Part shown: one piece after another, positions 1 through 7,760 of the stretch | Numbering within the stretch: position 1 is the first letter of the stretch | Layout: each line of letters begins with the position of its first letter | NCBI RefSeq assembly: GCF_900167025.1 | Contig: NZ_FUXC01000004.1 | Location: forward strand, 1 to 64,000 | Length of the DNA stretch: 64,000 nucleotides | Direction: 5' to 3' | DNA from: Treponema berlinense | GTDB lineage: Bacteria > Spirochaetota > Spirochaetia > Treponematales > Treponemataceae | Position numbers and translations under genes: made by a program | Notes under the pieces: model-generated | The model's input: only the letters and a program-made list of their open reading frames with translations | What the model was told of the DNA's origin: nothing | The model's database searches: none

Positions 1-819
1 TTTTGGTGCTCTACTAAATATTAGTGGTGCTCCACGCGTGAATTGCTGTTGCTCAAATTTGAATTTGATGGTGCTTTTCACGCGGAATAATCAACGCAGC
101 ATGATGGATTTATGGCTTTTTTCAGGAATGAAATTGCGAACTAAATTTGACACAATCCGCAAAACTACACGTAATGTCATTTTAAATACCTCCTGAATTC
201 AGATTACTATATAAATATAGTGTATTTTACACAAATAGTCAAAGAAAATCCTAATTAAAAAAAGGCTGCAAATCCTATGATTAGCAGCCTCCCCTAGCCA
301 GTTGTTTATTGTTACTACAGCAACTCCTGTTTCCTTCGAAACTGAAGTTACACTCCGATTTGACGGCGGAAGAATCTTCTTCAACACCGAGTTCCTAAAA
401 CTTGTTGTATATTTCATTTTGCCACCTCTCTAGGCGACAACTATATTGGCATAGAGAGAGTTTCCAGCAGTTTTGTTTTTTCGTCTTTGCTTAATAATGA
501 TTTCATTTTCTACCACCATGGGTAGAAGTTTATGCTGCTTTGTTAATGTTGTATAATAGGGTTCGTTTGACGGTTACTTTAATACCAAACATTCAAATCA
601 CATCAACTTTTTATAATCTCTGCCATTTTCTTCACACCCTGAATCATGCCTTTCACAGTTATCAACAATGCACCACTTGAATAAATGATTTTTCTGCTAC
701 GCTTCGGAACAGGCTGTGCCAGCCTTTCCAATCACTGCCACATATTCTATCTAATTATGATTTGACTAATTTCAATTAGATAAAATATATATAATAGAAA
801 AGAAAAACACTTGCATCCC
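1..819. other. gene-poor edge with transposon debris
   Basis: I see no intact gene here. The hexamer GGTGCT recurs three times in the first 75 bases, two copies being followed by a CACGCG-containing stretch. A GTGTA-TTT-TACAC palindrome lies near 219-231 and a TCTACC/GGTAGA palindrome near 515-535. A transposase remnant occupies 199-417. Several short minus-strand open stretches between 600 and 760 look like debris but could not be assigned to a family. Confidence 0.4.
199..417 (-). pseudogene. IS3-type transposase N-terminal fragment
   Basis: The first 40 or so residues have the look of the OrfA-type helix-turn-helix start of an IS3-family transposase (MKYTTSFRNSVLKK, then VSKETGVAVVTINNWL). 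After residue 41 the reading frame runs into sequence without similarity, so the gene is broken. Whether its C-terminus is the separate fragment at 2150-2236 cannot be decided, because that piece is on the other strand. Family assignment is from memory of the motif. Confidence 0.5.
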
Positions 820-2022
820 TTAAAACTCTAACCGAAACTTTTCTTTCCTGGAAGAAAAAAGGCTTGCCGTTTTTTTGTAATTTACAAAAGACACACCATC
901 AAATGAAGGAACATCTTCACCAGAATAAATTACAGTACCAGGAACATCATTTCCCTGTAAGTCAGGATAGTGCATTCTAAAATTCTTAATGCTTCGGATA
1001 AATTTTTTATCAAGAGATTTTCCGCTTTTAATTTCAAACAAAGACAAAAATTCTCCTTGCTTTTCCAAAAGGTCAATTTCCAGTCCGTTGCTATTTCTGA
1101 AAAAATAAAGATTTTTGGCAACTGTTGAATTAAGAGATTCTTTTAAAGCTTCAAGCACAACCATATTTTCAAAAACGTTTCCAAGAAGCGGATCCCTGAG
1201 CATTTGGGAAGGAGTTTCTATTCCAAGAAGGCTCGCCAAAAGTCCTGTATCGCAAAAATATACTTTCGGAGTTTTTACTACTTGACTTGAACGAGATGCA
1301 TACCAAGGCTGAAGCTTAAAAATAATATGCGAAGCTTCTAAAATAGAAAGCCAGTACCCTATGGTAGTGCTGCTGACTCCAACTTCAACAGAAAGCGATG
1401 AATTATTTACAAGCTGCCCCACCCTGCCTGCCAACAGCGTCAAGAAAATTCTGAACTTGGACAAATCCTGAACGGCATTTATACCGGCAATATCCCGTTC
1501 CAAATATGTATCAATGTAACTTCTATAATAATCCGACGGAGCATGTCCTTTTTCCTTATACATAAAAGGCATAAATCCTGCAACAAGCTGAGTGTCACGG
1601 TCAAGATTAATTCCAGCATCAGACAATTCGGCCAGTGAAAGTGGAAGCATATTCATCACAAGGGTTCTGCCTGCAAGAGATTGTGCCACTGCATTTTTTA
1701 ACGGTATCTGCTGACTTCCTGTAATCAAGTACTGACCGGCCTTATGATTCAAATCAATACGAACCTGAATTGCAGAAAGCAGTTCCGGTACTCTCTGAAT
1801 TTCATCGATAATCACAGGTTCTGGGAATTTCGTAAAAAATTCCTGATAATCAGTTTCTGCAAGAAGCCTAGTTTGCGAATCTTCCAAATTTGCGTAGGAA
1901 TACGATGGAAATAATTCTTTTGCAATTGTCGTTTTTCCACACTGTCTTGGTCCAAAAAGAGTAACAGCAGGATATTCCTCCATACCAATTTTTAAGTCCT
2001 GAGAAATTCGTCGCTTAATCAT
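820..2022 (-). CDS. ATP-binding protein, AAA_14 plus DUF4143
   Basis: This 400-residue protein has the usual full length of the COG1373 ATPase family. A P-loop (GPRQCGKTT, about residues 24-32) and a Walker B segment (VIIDEIQ, about 70-76) lie in the N-terminal AAA_14 domain. The C-terminal DUF4143 region carries a GLEIDLLE...FEIKSGK pattern near residues 310-335, which resembles a PD-(D/E)XK nuclease core. The biological role of the family is not established; such genes are often found singly in accessory regions. A perfect 14-base inverted repeat lies 18 bases upstream of the start. A second, broken family member is at 26033-26772. Confidence 0.85.
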   Translation of the reverse strand: MIKRRISQDLKIGMEEYPAVTLFGPRQCGKTTIAKELFPSYSYANLEDSQTRLLAETDYQEFFTKFPEPVIIDEIQRVPELLSAIQVRIDLNHKAGQYLITGSQQIPLKNAVAQSLAGRTLVMNMLPLSLAELSDAGINLDRDTQLVAGFMPFMYKEKGHAPSDYYRSYIDTYLERDIAGINAVQDLSKFRIFLTLLAGRVGQLVNNSSLSVEVGVSSTTIGYWLSILEASHIIFKLQPWYASRSSQVVKTPKVYFCDTGLLASLLGIETPSQMLRDPLLGNVFENMVVLEALKESLNSTVAKNLYFFRNSNGLEIDLLEKQGEFLSLFEIKSGKSLDKKFIRSIKNFRMHYPDLQGNDVPGTVIYSGEDVPSFDGVSFVNYKKTASLFSSRKEKFRLEF

Positions 2023-2039
2023 GTCTTAATTATATATAA

Positions 2040-2080
2040 AAGTACGGAGATTTCAAGTAACAGTTTAAATCTCCGTACTT
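2040..2080. repeat. perfect 14-bp inverted repeat upstream of ATPase gene
   Basis: Arms 2040-2053 (AAGTACGGAGATTT) and 2067-2080 are perfectly complementary around a 13-base spacer. It lies immediately upstream of the minus-strand ATPase start, so it could be an operator, an mRNA leader hairpin or part of a mobile unit. No T-run follows on the minus strand, so I do not call it a terminator. Confidence 0.6.
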
Positions 2081-2149
2081 ATAAAATCACTATTGAAGCT
2101 GGCAATTATTCAGAAATGTAAAATGAGCACGTAAAACAACACAGAAAAA

Positions 2150-2236
2150 GGAGCAGACAACATCAGAATTGAGCGTCTTTGGAGAAGTCTCAAGTACGAG
2201 GACATCTACCTTAAACCTGTAAAAATTTTGTGTTGA
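2150..2236 (+). pseudogene. IS3-type transposase C-terminal remnant
   Basis: Plus-strand translation gives GADNIRIERLWRSLKYEDI followed by YLKP and a stop eight codons later. The RIERLWRSLKYEDIYL stretch is typical of the rve-domain end of IS3/IS150-type transposases. Only about 28 codons survive. It ends directly upstream of the small toxin-like ORF. Confidence 0.6.
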
Positions 2237-2263
2237 CTAAATAGCGCATTTTAGAGCCCGTCT

Positions 2264-2344
2264 GTGACAAAATACGAAAAAGCAATGCTTGTCATTGCAA
2301 TCATCGCAATTGTTATAGACTTGCTCACCTTCCTAATAAAATAG
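2264..2344 (+). CDS. putative holin-like type I toxin peptide
   Basis: A 26-residue ORF with a GTG start encodes a single hydrophobic segment. The N-terminus TKYEKAM is followed by LVIAIIAIVIDLLTFLIK and a stop. This T-x-Y-E-x-(L/M) start, one membrane span and a lysine end match my recollection of the putative holin-like toxin family (Hol_Tox), in which a small peptide inserts in the membrane and depolarises it. An internal ATG at 2285 is an alternative start. I see no strong ribosome-binding site, which is common for translationally restrained type I toxins. The convergent antisense RNA and shared terminator next to it are the best support. Family membership rests on pattern, not on a search. 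Confidence 0.6.
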   Translation: MTKYEKAMLVIAIIAIVIDLLTFLIK

Positions 2345-2357
2345 GACTTAAGAGCAT

Positions 2358-2445
2358 AAAAAAACCCGCCCTCAGCTTCCAACTCTAGGCGGGTTTTCAC
2401 TAAAACTCAACGGAGGCGGTCGCTCATTTGCTTTGCGTCCCCGTT
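2358..2445 (-). ncRNA. candidate antitoxin antisense RNA
   Basis: A consensus promoter at 2452-2480 on the minus strand predicts a start near 2445. The predicted transcript of about 88 nt runs towards the toxin gene and ends at the perfect hairpin 2361-2397 with seven U residues. The two RNAs would overlap at their 3' ends through the shared terminator, the layout known for Fst/RNAII and TxpA/RatA-type type I systems. Ends are predicted only. Confidence 0.55.
2361..2397. terminator. bidirectional terminator of toxin and antitoxin RNAs
   Basis: Arms AAAACCCGCC (2361-2370) and GGCGGGTTTT (2388-2397) are perfectly complementary around a 17-base loop. Reading the minus strand the stem is followed by seven T, reading the plus strand by four T. 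It can therefore end both convergent transcripts. Confidence 0.8.
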
Positions 2446-2451
2446 TATTTA

Positions 2452-2480
2452 AATATACACGCCTATACCTATTTTGTCAA
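2452..2480 (-). promoter_or_regulatory. consensus sigma-70 promoter of antisense RNA
   Basis: On the minus strand the -35 box is TTGACA (2475-2480), the spacer exactly 17 bases and the -10 box TATATT (2452-2457). This is one of the best promoters in the window and points away from rmlD towards the toxin. No gene lies downstream on that strand before the terminator, which argues for a non-coding transcript. Confidence 0.75.
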
Positions 2481-2645
2481 CTTTTCATTCTTTTTTTGAG
2501 CGAGTATCAAAGAAAGAATCCAGCCATATAATTTTGTAATATTTCCTTGCTCACAAAAATAATCTTCTGCTGACAATTCTATCCAATTTTTTTTACAAAA
2601 AGGCTCAACATCAACTGAAGTCTGAACAGCCCCTTTTTTTACCAA
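2469..2645 (-). CDS. small unrecognised ORF directly after rmlD
   Basis: A TTG codon immediately follows the rmlD stop codon and opens a 58-codon frame, in phase with rmlD. Residues include DVEPFCKKNWIELSAEDYF and then LYGWILSLILAQ, with a protein-like hydrophobic/charged pattern. It could be a small co-translated protein or a lost C-terminal tail. I do not recognise it. No separate ribosome-binding site is visible beyond translational coupling. Confidence 0.35.
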   Translation of the reverse strand: MVKKGAVQTSVDVEPFCKKNWIELSAEDYFCEQGNITKLYGWILSLILAQKKNEKLTK

Positions 2646-3533
2646 TTATTCTATTCTTGATTTATCAAATAATTCTGAGTGTAAAAATTTTGACAGACTC
2701 TCCTTCCAATCAGGAAGAGTTATCCCCAAAGCATTCTGAATCTTATCTTTACTCAAAACAGAATAAGCAGGACGTTTTGCCGGAGTCGGATACTCATCAG
2801 TAGTACAAGGGTTCACAACACATTCCTTGTTTGTTACCAAGCCCTTTTCTATTCCCTGCTTTTTGATTTCGTTTGTAAAATCCCACCATGTAATTTCACC
2901 AAGATCTGTACAGTGGTAGATTCCGTAAGGAACAGTTCCCTTTTTTGAAATGATTGTGAGAATTACATTTGCAAGGTCTCCTGCAAAAGTTGGAGTTCCT
3001 TTCTGGTCATTGACAACCTTCACTGCATCGTGAGTATTCATTGCTCGAATCATGGTATAAACAAAGTTTTTTCCTGCCCAACCGTAAAGCCATGCAGTAC
3101 GAAGGATATAATATTTATCAGTATTATTTCGTACAGCTTCTTCTCCTTTAGCCTTTGTTACACCGTAAACACCAATCGGAGCAACAGGCATATCTTCAGT
3201 ACGAGGAGTGTCACCTGTACCATCAAAGACATAATCTGTAGATATATGAATTAATCTTGCACCATATTTTTTTGCAACCTTAGCTATATTTTCTGGTCCC
3301 TCAACATTAAGCTTGTGGGCTAATTCTATATCAGATTCAGCTTTATCAACAGCAGTATACGCTGCACAATTAATTATCCAAGTCACAGCCCAACATTTAG
3401 CAAATTGATCCAATGCTTCAATATCTGTTATATCTACATCAACATCAGTTCTTACAAATTGAATGTTGTTTTCACCTAGTTGCCGACAGATTTCACTGCC
3501 AAGCATCCCCTTATAACCGATTACCCAAATCAT
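2646..3533 (-). CDS. rmlD: dTDP-4-dehydrorhamnose reductase
   Basis: RmlD performs the last step of dTDP-L-rhamnose synthesis, NAD(P)H-dependent reduction of dTDP-4-keto-L-rhamnose, in the cytoplasm. The N-terminal Rossmann motif GYKGMLG and the SDR active-site pair in YGVTKAKGE are present. I place the start at 3533 (295 aa, the family's normal length) rather than at an in-frame ATG 51 bases upstream, because the later ATG follows the rmlB stop by one base and has an AAGGT box in front. Last rml gene of the glycan operon. Confidence 0.93.
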   Translation of the reverse strand: MIWVIGYKGMLGSEICRQLGENNIQFVRTDVDVDITDIEALDQFAKCWAVTWIINCAAYTAVDKAESDIELAHKLNVEGPENIAKVAKKYGARLIHISTDYVFDGTGDTPRTEDMPVAPIGVYGVTKAKGEEAVRNNTDKYYILRTAWLYGWAGKNFVYTMIRAMNTHDAVKVVNDQKGTPTFAGDLANVILTIISKKGTVPYGIYHCTDLGEITWWDFTNEIKKQGIEKGLVTNKECVVNPCTTDEYPTPAKRPAYSVLSKDKIQNALGITLPDWKESLSKFLHSELFDKSRIE

Positions 3534-3534
3534 A

Positions 3535-4656
3535 TTATCTACCTTGTTCTGTATAATTTTTTGCAACCCAGTTTTTGTAATCACCAGAAAGAATATGATT
3601 CATCCATTCTTCATGATTCAAATACCATTTAATAGTTGCAAGCAAGCCCTGTTTAAAAGTCATTTTTCTTTCCCAACCAAGCTGAGTTTTTGCTTTTGTA
3701 CAATCAATGGCATAACGCTTGTCATGACCTGGACGATCTTTTACATAAGTGATAGTTGCACGAACTTCTTCAGCAGACTTACCGATTTCCTTTGATGTCA
3801 AATCAATTACTTCATTCAAAAGTTTGATATTCTGCCATTCGTTTTCACCACCAAGATTCCATTTTTCACCAGCTGGAGACTTGTTTACGATTTCCCAAAC
3901 ACCACGATTATGGTCTTCAACATAAATCCAGTCGCGGATATTATCTCCTTTTCCATATACAGGTAGATTCTTGCCATTCTTGATATTAGAAATCATCAAT
4001 GGAAGAAGTTTTTCTGGGAACTGGAATGGACCATAGTTGTTTGTACAGTTAGACAAAGTGATTGGAAGACCATAAGTGTGATAATACGCCATTACAATGT
4101 GGTCAGAACTTGCCTTTGAAGAAGAATATGGAGAACGAGGATCATAAGGTGTTGTTTCTAAGAAATATCCAGTTTCACCAAGAGAACCATAAACTTCATC
4201 AGTGGAAATGTGATGGAAAAGAACATCGTCACGAATATTGTCCAGAGAACATTTCCAGTAATTGCGGGCAACATCAAGCAAAGTGTAAGTTCCCATTACG
4301 TTTGTCTTCATGAAAGCTTCTGGACCAAGAATAGAACGGTCAACATGACTTTCAGCAGCAAAGTGAATTACAGTGTCGATATCATACTGTTTGAAGATTC
4401 GTTCAATTTCTGCACGGTCACAGATGTCAACTTTCTCAAAGAAATATCTTTTTCCACCAAATTTCTCTTCTACATCTTTAAGGGACTCAAGGTTTCCTGC
4501 GTATGTAAGGCAGTCTGCATTTACTACGTTACCAGTAAAGTTTGCATCACCAAATAAGTCTGTTCCAGAATTTGAAAGACCAAATAAGTAGTGGATAAAG
4601 TTACAGCCAATAAAGCCTGCACCGCCAGTTATTAATATGTTCTTAAGTTTTCTCAT
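3535..4656 (-). CDS. rmlB: dTDP-glucose 4,6-dehydratase
   Basis: RmlB converts dTDP-glucose to dTDP-4-keto-6-deoxyglucose, the branch point for both rhamnose and the amino sugar predicted from this cluster. Visible signatures are the NAD-binding GGAGFIG motif near residue 12, HFAAESHVDRSI, STDEVYGSL and the catalytic YSSSKASSDH segment. At 373 residues it is slightly longer than the usual 330-360. It precedes rmlD with a one-base gap and follows the S23 gene. Confidence 0.95.
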   Translation of the reverse strand: MRKLKNILITGGAGFIGCNFIHYLFGLSNSGTDLFGDANFTGNVVNADCLTYAGNLESLKDVEEKFGGKRYFFEKVDICDRAEIERIFKQYDIDTVIHFAAESHVDRSILGPEAFMKTNVMGTYTLLDVARNYWKCSLDNIRDDVLFHHISTDEVYGSLGETGYFLETTPYDPRSPYSSSKASSDHIVMAYYHTYGLPITLSNCTNNYGPFQFPEKLLPLMISNIKNGKNLPVYGKGDNIRDWIYVEDHNRGVWEIVNKSPAGEKWNLGGENEWQNIKLLNEVIDLTSKEIGKSAEEVRATITYVKDRPGHDKRYAIDCTKAKTQLGWERKMTFKQGLLATIKWYLNHEEWMNHILSGDYKNWVAKNYTEQGR

Positions 4657-4670
4657 ATAAACTCCTTAAA

Positions 4671-5082
4671 TTAGGAATTAGGAAGGAGGAATTAGGAATT
4701 CTTTTTTTGATTCTTTGTAATAGAAACTAGAAGTCTAACCAACTCTTCGCATTCCTCATAAATAGTTTTGTATTCTTTTTCAGGAAGATAACCACTTTCA
4801 TAAAGCAGTTCCAACCAATATTGTGTTTCATCCGCTTCTTTCAAAGAGATGTATAACTTTGCATAAAAATCAGCCTTAGATTGACCTCTAGAAGCTTCTC
4901 TTGCATTAGCACCAATGCTAGTTCCAGAACGAAGAACTTGTTTAGAAAGTATATATTCTTTTTTCTCTTCCGTAAGATATTTATACATCTTAATTATTCG
5001 AAGAGCAAAAGCTTTGGACTTATCAAGTAAAATATTATCACTCATAATTCCTACTTCCTAATTCCTCACTCCTAATTATTCC
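4671..5082. repeat. inverted heptamer arrays flanking the S23 gene
   Basis: The left array (4671-4701) is built of AATTAGG-like heptamers. The right array (5046-5082) is built of the complementary CCTAATT-like heptamers (CCTACTT, CCTAATT, CCTCACT, CCTAATT). By eye about 22 of 28 aligned positions are complementary. In an mRNA the arms could pair into a long stem with the S23 ORF in the loop. The S23 stop codon lies in the left arm and the rmlC stop codon in the right arm. Confidence 0.75.
4692..5045 (-). CDS. four-helix bundle protein, S23 / rRNA-IVS family
   Basis: This 117-residue protein has the hallmarks of the S23 (TIGR02436) four-helix bundle family: LRSGTSIGANAREASRGQSKADF in the middle, then SLKEADETQYWLELL. 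Members were first seen in intervening sequences of spirochaete 23S rRNA genes and are related to the Avd protein of diversity-generating retroelements; their biochemical role is unclear. No reverse transcriptase is nearby. It sits between rmlC and rmlB inside a glycan operon to which it has no obvious functional link, and both ends are embedded in inverted heptamer arrays, so it is probably a mobile passenger. Confidence 0.88.
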   Translation of the reverse strand: MSDNILLDKSKAFALRIIKMYKYLTEEKKEYILSKQVLRSGTSIGANAREASRGQSKADFYAKLYISLKEADETQYWLELLYESGYLPEKEYKTIYEECEELVRLLVSITKNQKKNS

Positions 5083-5666
5083 CCTATCCATTTAGCATTT
5101 AAATCAAAATATTTTTTTTCTAAACTAAAAGGTGCATGTTTTTTATCTTTTTCGCTAAGATTTGCATTTGATGTGATACCCGGAAGAATTGATTCCCAGT
5201 CAATTCCTATTGTAGGATCATTCCACATCAAGCCCCCTTCATCTTCTGGATGGTAAAAATCTGTACATTTATAAGCAAAAGTTGCAGTTTCAGTCAGAAC
5301 GCAGAATCCGTGTGCAAAGCCTTCTGGAATATAGAACATATTCTGCTTTTCGCTATCAAGAATAACACCGTAATACTTTCCAAAAGTTGCACTTCCCAAA
5401 CGGAGGTCTACAGCCACATCGTAAACTTTACCTTCCAAAGCACGAACAAGTTTTCCCTGTGGATGTTTTGTCTGAAAATGAAGTCCACGTAAAACATTCT
5501 TTGTAGACTTAGACTGATTATCCTGAACAAACTTCATTGTAAGACCAGCTTCAAAGAAATCCTTTTCAGAATAAGTCTCCAAAAAATATCCACGGTTATC
5601 TCCAAAGATTTTTGGCTGGATTTCGTACAATCCTTCAATATCACATTTCTTAAACTCAAAAGCCAT
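5076..5666 (-). CDS. rmlC: dTDP-4-dehydrorhamnose 3,5-epimerase
   Basis: RmlC epimerises C3 and C5 of dTDP-4-keto-6-deoxyglucose. The cupin-type active-site stretch RGLHFQTKHPQGKLVR (catalytic His) is present, as are VYDVAVDLR and YIPEGFAHGF. The 196-residue length is typical. It is separated from rmlA and rmlB by heptamer-repeat inserts, unlike the rest of the operon where genes overlap or nearly touch. Confidence 0.95.
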   Translation of the reverse strand: MAFEFKKCDIEGLYEIQPKIFGDNRGYFLETYSEKDFFEAGLTMKFVQDNQSKSTKNVLRGLHFQTKHPQGKLVRALEGKVYDVAVDLRLGSATFGKYYGVILDSEKQNMFYIPEGFAHGFCVLTETATFAYKCTDFYHPEDEGGLMWNDPTIGIDWESILPGITSNANLSEKDKKHAPFSLEKKYFDLNAKWIGE

Positions 5667-5670
5667 ATTT

Positions 5671-5806
5671 AACTTAGGAATTAGGAAGGTTGAATTAGGA
5701 AAGAAGAGTCAGGAATGATGAATTAAGGTTGTCTCCAATTCCTCATTCCTACTTCCTAATTCCTAATTAAACAGTTATCCTAATTCCTCACTCCTCATTC
5801 CTAATT
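5671..5806. repeat. ORF-less heptamer palindrome between rmlC and rmlA
   Basis: From 5671 to about 5722 the sequence is a degenerate AATTAGG heptamer array, and from about 5730 to 5806 a complementary CCTAATT array (AATTCCT, CATTCCT, ACTTCCT, AATTCCT and so on). It can fold on itself as a long imperfect hairpin. It is built from the same units as the arms around the S23 gene but has no ORF inside, as expected for a non-autonomous copy. The rmlA stop codon lies in its right end. Confidence 0.7.
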
Positions 5807-6682
5807 AATGTTCATATTCGCAATAAACTCAAGATAACGACCATATTCAGTTTTATATCCCTTAGCCATTTCAAGAAGCTGTTCTTTTGTAATCCATTTA
5901 TTGTTGTAAGCAATTTCTTCAAGACAAGCAACATAGAATCCCTGACGTTTCTGAATAGTAGCAACAAAATTTCCTGCTTCCTGAAGACCTTCATAAGTTC
6001 CAGTATCAAGCCAAGCCATACCACGACCAAGAAGTTCTACTTTTAGCTGTTTTCGAGCAAGATATTCATTATTTACAGCAGTAATCTCAATTTCACCACG
6101 AGCACTAGGTTTTACATTTGCAGCAATTTCAACAACCGAATTGTCATAAAAGTAAAGCCCAGGGACAGCATAATTTGATTTTGGATTTGCTGGTTTTTCT
6201 TCAATTCCAAGTGCATTTCCGTCTTTATCAAACTCAACTACGCCGTAAGCAGTTGGATCAGCAACGTAATAACCAAAGATTACAGCACCACGCTGGTCTG
6301 ATACTTTTTTAGCTGCAGATTTTAGTGTAGCAGTGAAACTCTGACCGTAGAAAATATTATCACCTAGAACAAGTGCAACATCATCATTACCAATAAAATC
6401 TTTTCCTACTACAAAGGCATCTGCAAGACCACGAGGTTTATCCTGTACTGCATATTCAAAATGCATTCCAAGCCAAGAACCATCACCAAAAAGTTCTTTG
6501 AATGTTGGAAGGTCGCGTGGAGTAGAAATAATTAAAACTTCACGAATACCAGCAAGCATGAGACATGACAATGGATAATAAATCATTGGTTTGTCATAAA
6601 TTGGCAGAATCTGTTTTGAAACTGCTTTTGTAATTGGATATAGGCGGGTGCCTGAGCCGCCAGCTAAGATAATGCCTTTCAT
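5801..6682 (-). CDS. rmlA: glucose-1-phosphate thymidylyltransferase
   Basis: RmlA makes dTDP-glucose from glucose-1-phosphate and dTTP, feeding both the rhamnose and the amino-sugar branches. The nucleotidyltransferase signature [17 protein letters not shown] and the [10 protein letters not shown] metal-binding segment are clear. The 293-residue length is standard. An ACGGAG box precedes the ATG. The 3' end overlaps the heptamer palindrome. Confidence 0.95.
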   Translation of the reverse strand: MKGIILAGGSGTRLYPITKAVSKQILPIYDKPMIYYPLSCLMLAGIREVLIISTPRDLPTFKELFGDGSWLGMHFEYAVQDKPRGLADAFVVGKDFIGNDDVALVLGDNIFYGQSFTATLKSAAKKVSDQRGAVIFGYYVADPTAYGVVEFDKDGNALGIEEKPANPKSNYAVPGLYFYDNSVVEIAANVKPSARGEIEITAVNNEYLARKQLKVELLGRGMAWLDTGTYEGLQEAGNFVATIQKRQGFYVACLEEIAYNNKWITKEQLLEMAKGYKTEYGRYLEFIANMNIN

Positions 6683-6698
6683 ACTTTATTCTCCGTAC

Positions 6699-7760
6699 TT
6701 AATATAAACTATTATACTGTTCTGCTATTTTTTTCCAAGAATATTCTTTAGATCCAATTTCTTTCATTTTAGTAGCAATTTTTTCATAATTACTTTTATC
6801 ATTCATTAATAAAATAATATCCTCTGATTTTTTCCAATAAAGACATTCATTTTGAGTTGTAGATTTATTGTAAACACAATCAAAAGCTAAAATTGGCAAT
6901 CCAAAATTCATGGCTTCAACTAAAGAAGGATTTGTTCCACCAGCACTATGACCATGAATATATACTGATGCATTACTTCGAATCCAATTAATTGTATGAC
7001 TTTCATAAATTGGATCTAATAAATGAATATTCTCAAATTTTGAATACTTATCTTTCATCTCAGAACCATATTCTCCATTTTTCCAGTTTCCAACCATTAC
7101 AAGCTGATTTTCTGGCATTTTTGAAAATGCTTCAAGAATTATATGAATATTATTTTCTGGCTCAATTCTACAAACAGTTACAGAATAAGGATTCTTGCAG
7201 AAAGGATATATTTTATACAAAGAATCATCATTGATTTTACTTACATGATCTCCACCATAAGCAATAAGAACGGCATCTTTTTTATATGCTTCTTTTACAT
7301 AATCTGTAATTCCTTTATTATCACCAATTACAATATCAGAATATTTTACAGCCATCTTTTCTGAATAATGAAGTAGCCATTTTGCAAGAAAATTCCATTT
7401 ATCTCTTTTCCATTCAAGACCATCTATATTTGTTATAATCTTGCCCTTAAACTTTCTCTTAATAAATGGAAGAAACATACAACCACTAACGCCAAGAATG
7501 AGCATAATATCAGCATCTAATGACATTTTCATTGATTTATAATCATACATAATACTGTCTTTACCATTAGCGTTTAAATCAAGATATTTAAGTTTTGCAC
7601 CTTTATATGATTCAAGTTTTGTTTCATACTTTTTAGAAGTACAAAAAACTATATATTCAATATCAGACGGAGTGTAATCCAGTATATTTTCTACCAAGGA
7701 TTCAAATCCACCATAACAGGCAGGCACACCTACTGTTCCAATAATTGATACTTTCTTCAT
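6699..7760 (-). CDS. glycosyltransferase, DUF1972 / Cps2T-like rhamnosyltransferase
   Basis: The start MKKVSIIGTVGVPACYGGFE is characteristic of the DUF1972 N-terminal domain found in Cps2T/WchF-type rhamnosyltransferases (GT-B fold). The C-terminal half has the GT4-like HGHSAGGTNPSLVEAMNFG segment, where the glutamate contacts the sugar nucleotide. The likely donor is dTDP-rhamnose, made by the neighbouring rml genes, which is an inference. It overlaps the preceding gene by 4 bases, so the two are probably translationally coupled. Confidence 0.82.
   Translation of the reverse strand: MKKVSIIGTVGVPACYGGFESLVENILDYTPSDIEYIVFCTSKKYETKLESYKGAKLKYLDLNANGKDSIMYDYKSMKMSLDADIMLILGVSGCMFLPFIKRKFKGKIITNIDGLEWKRDKWNFLAKWLLHYSEKMAVKYSDIVIGDNKGITDYVKEAYKKDAVLIAYGGDHVSKINDDSLYKIYPFCKNPYSVTVCRIEPENNIHIILEAFSKMPENQLVMVGNWKNGEYGSEMKDKYSKFENIHLLDPIYESHTINWIRSNASVYIHGHSAGGTNPSLVEAMNFGLPILAFDCVYNKSTTQNECLYWKKSEDIILLMNDKSNYEKIATKMKEIGSKEYSWKKIAEQYNSLY

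Noticed and set aside
2232-2260. TTGACT as -35 box of a toxin promoter
   Set aside because: No acceptable -10 box occurs at 16-18 bases; the toxin promoter remains unidentified.
3030-4591. Plus-strand frames over rmlB and rmlD
   Set aside because: They mirror the codon structure of well-conserved minus-strand genes and have no ribosome-binding sites.
4692-5045. S23 gene as the accessory avd gene of a diversity-generating retroelement
   Set aside because: No reverse transcriptase, template repeat or variable-repeat gene was found within the window.
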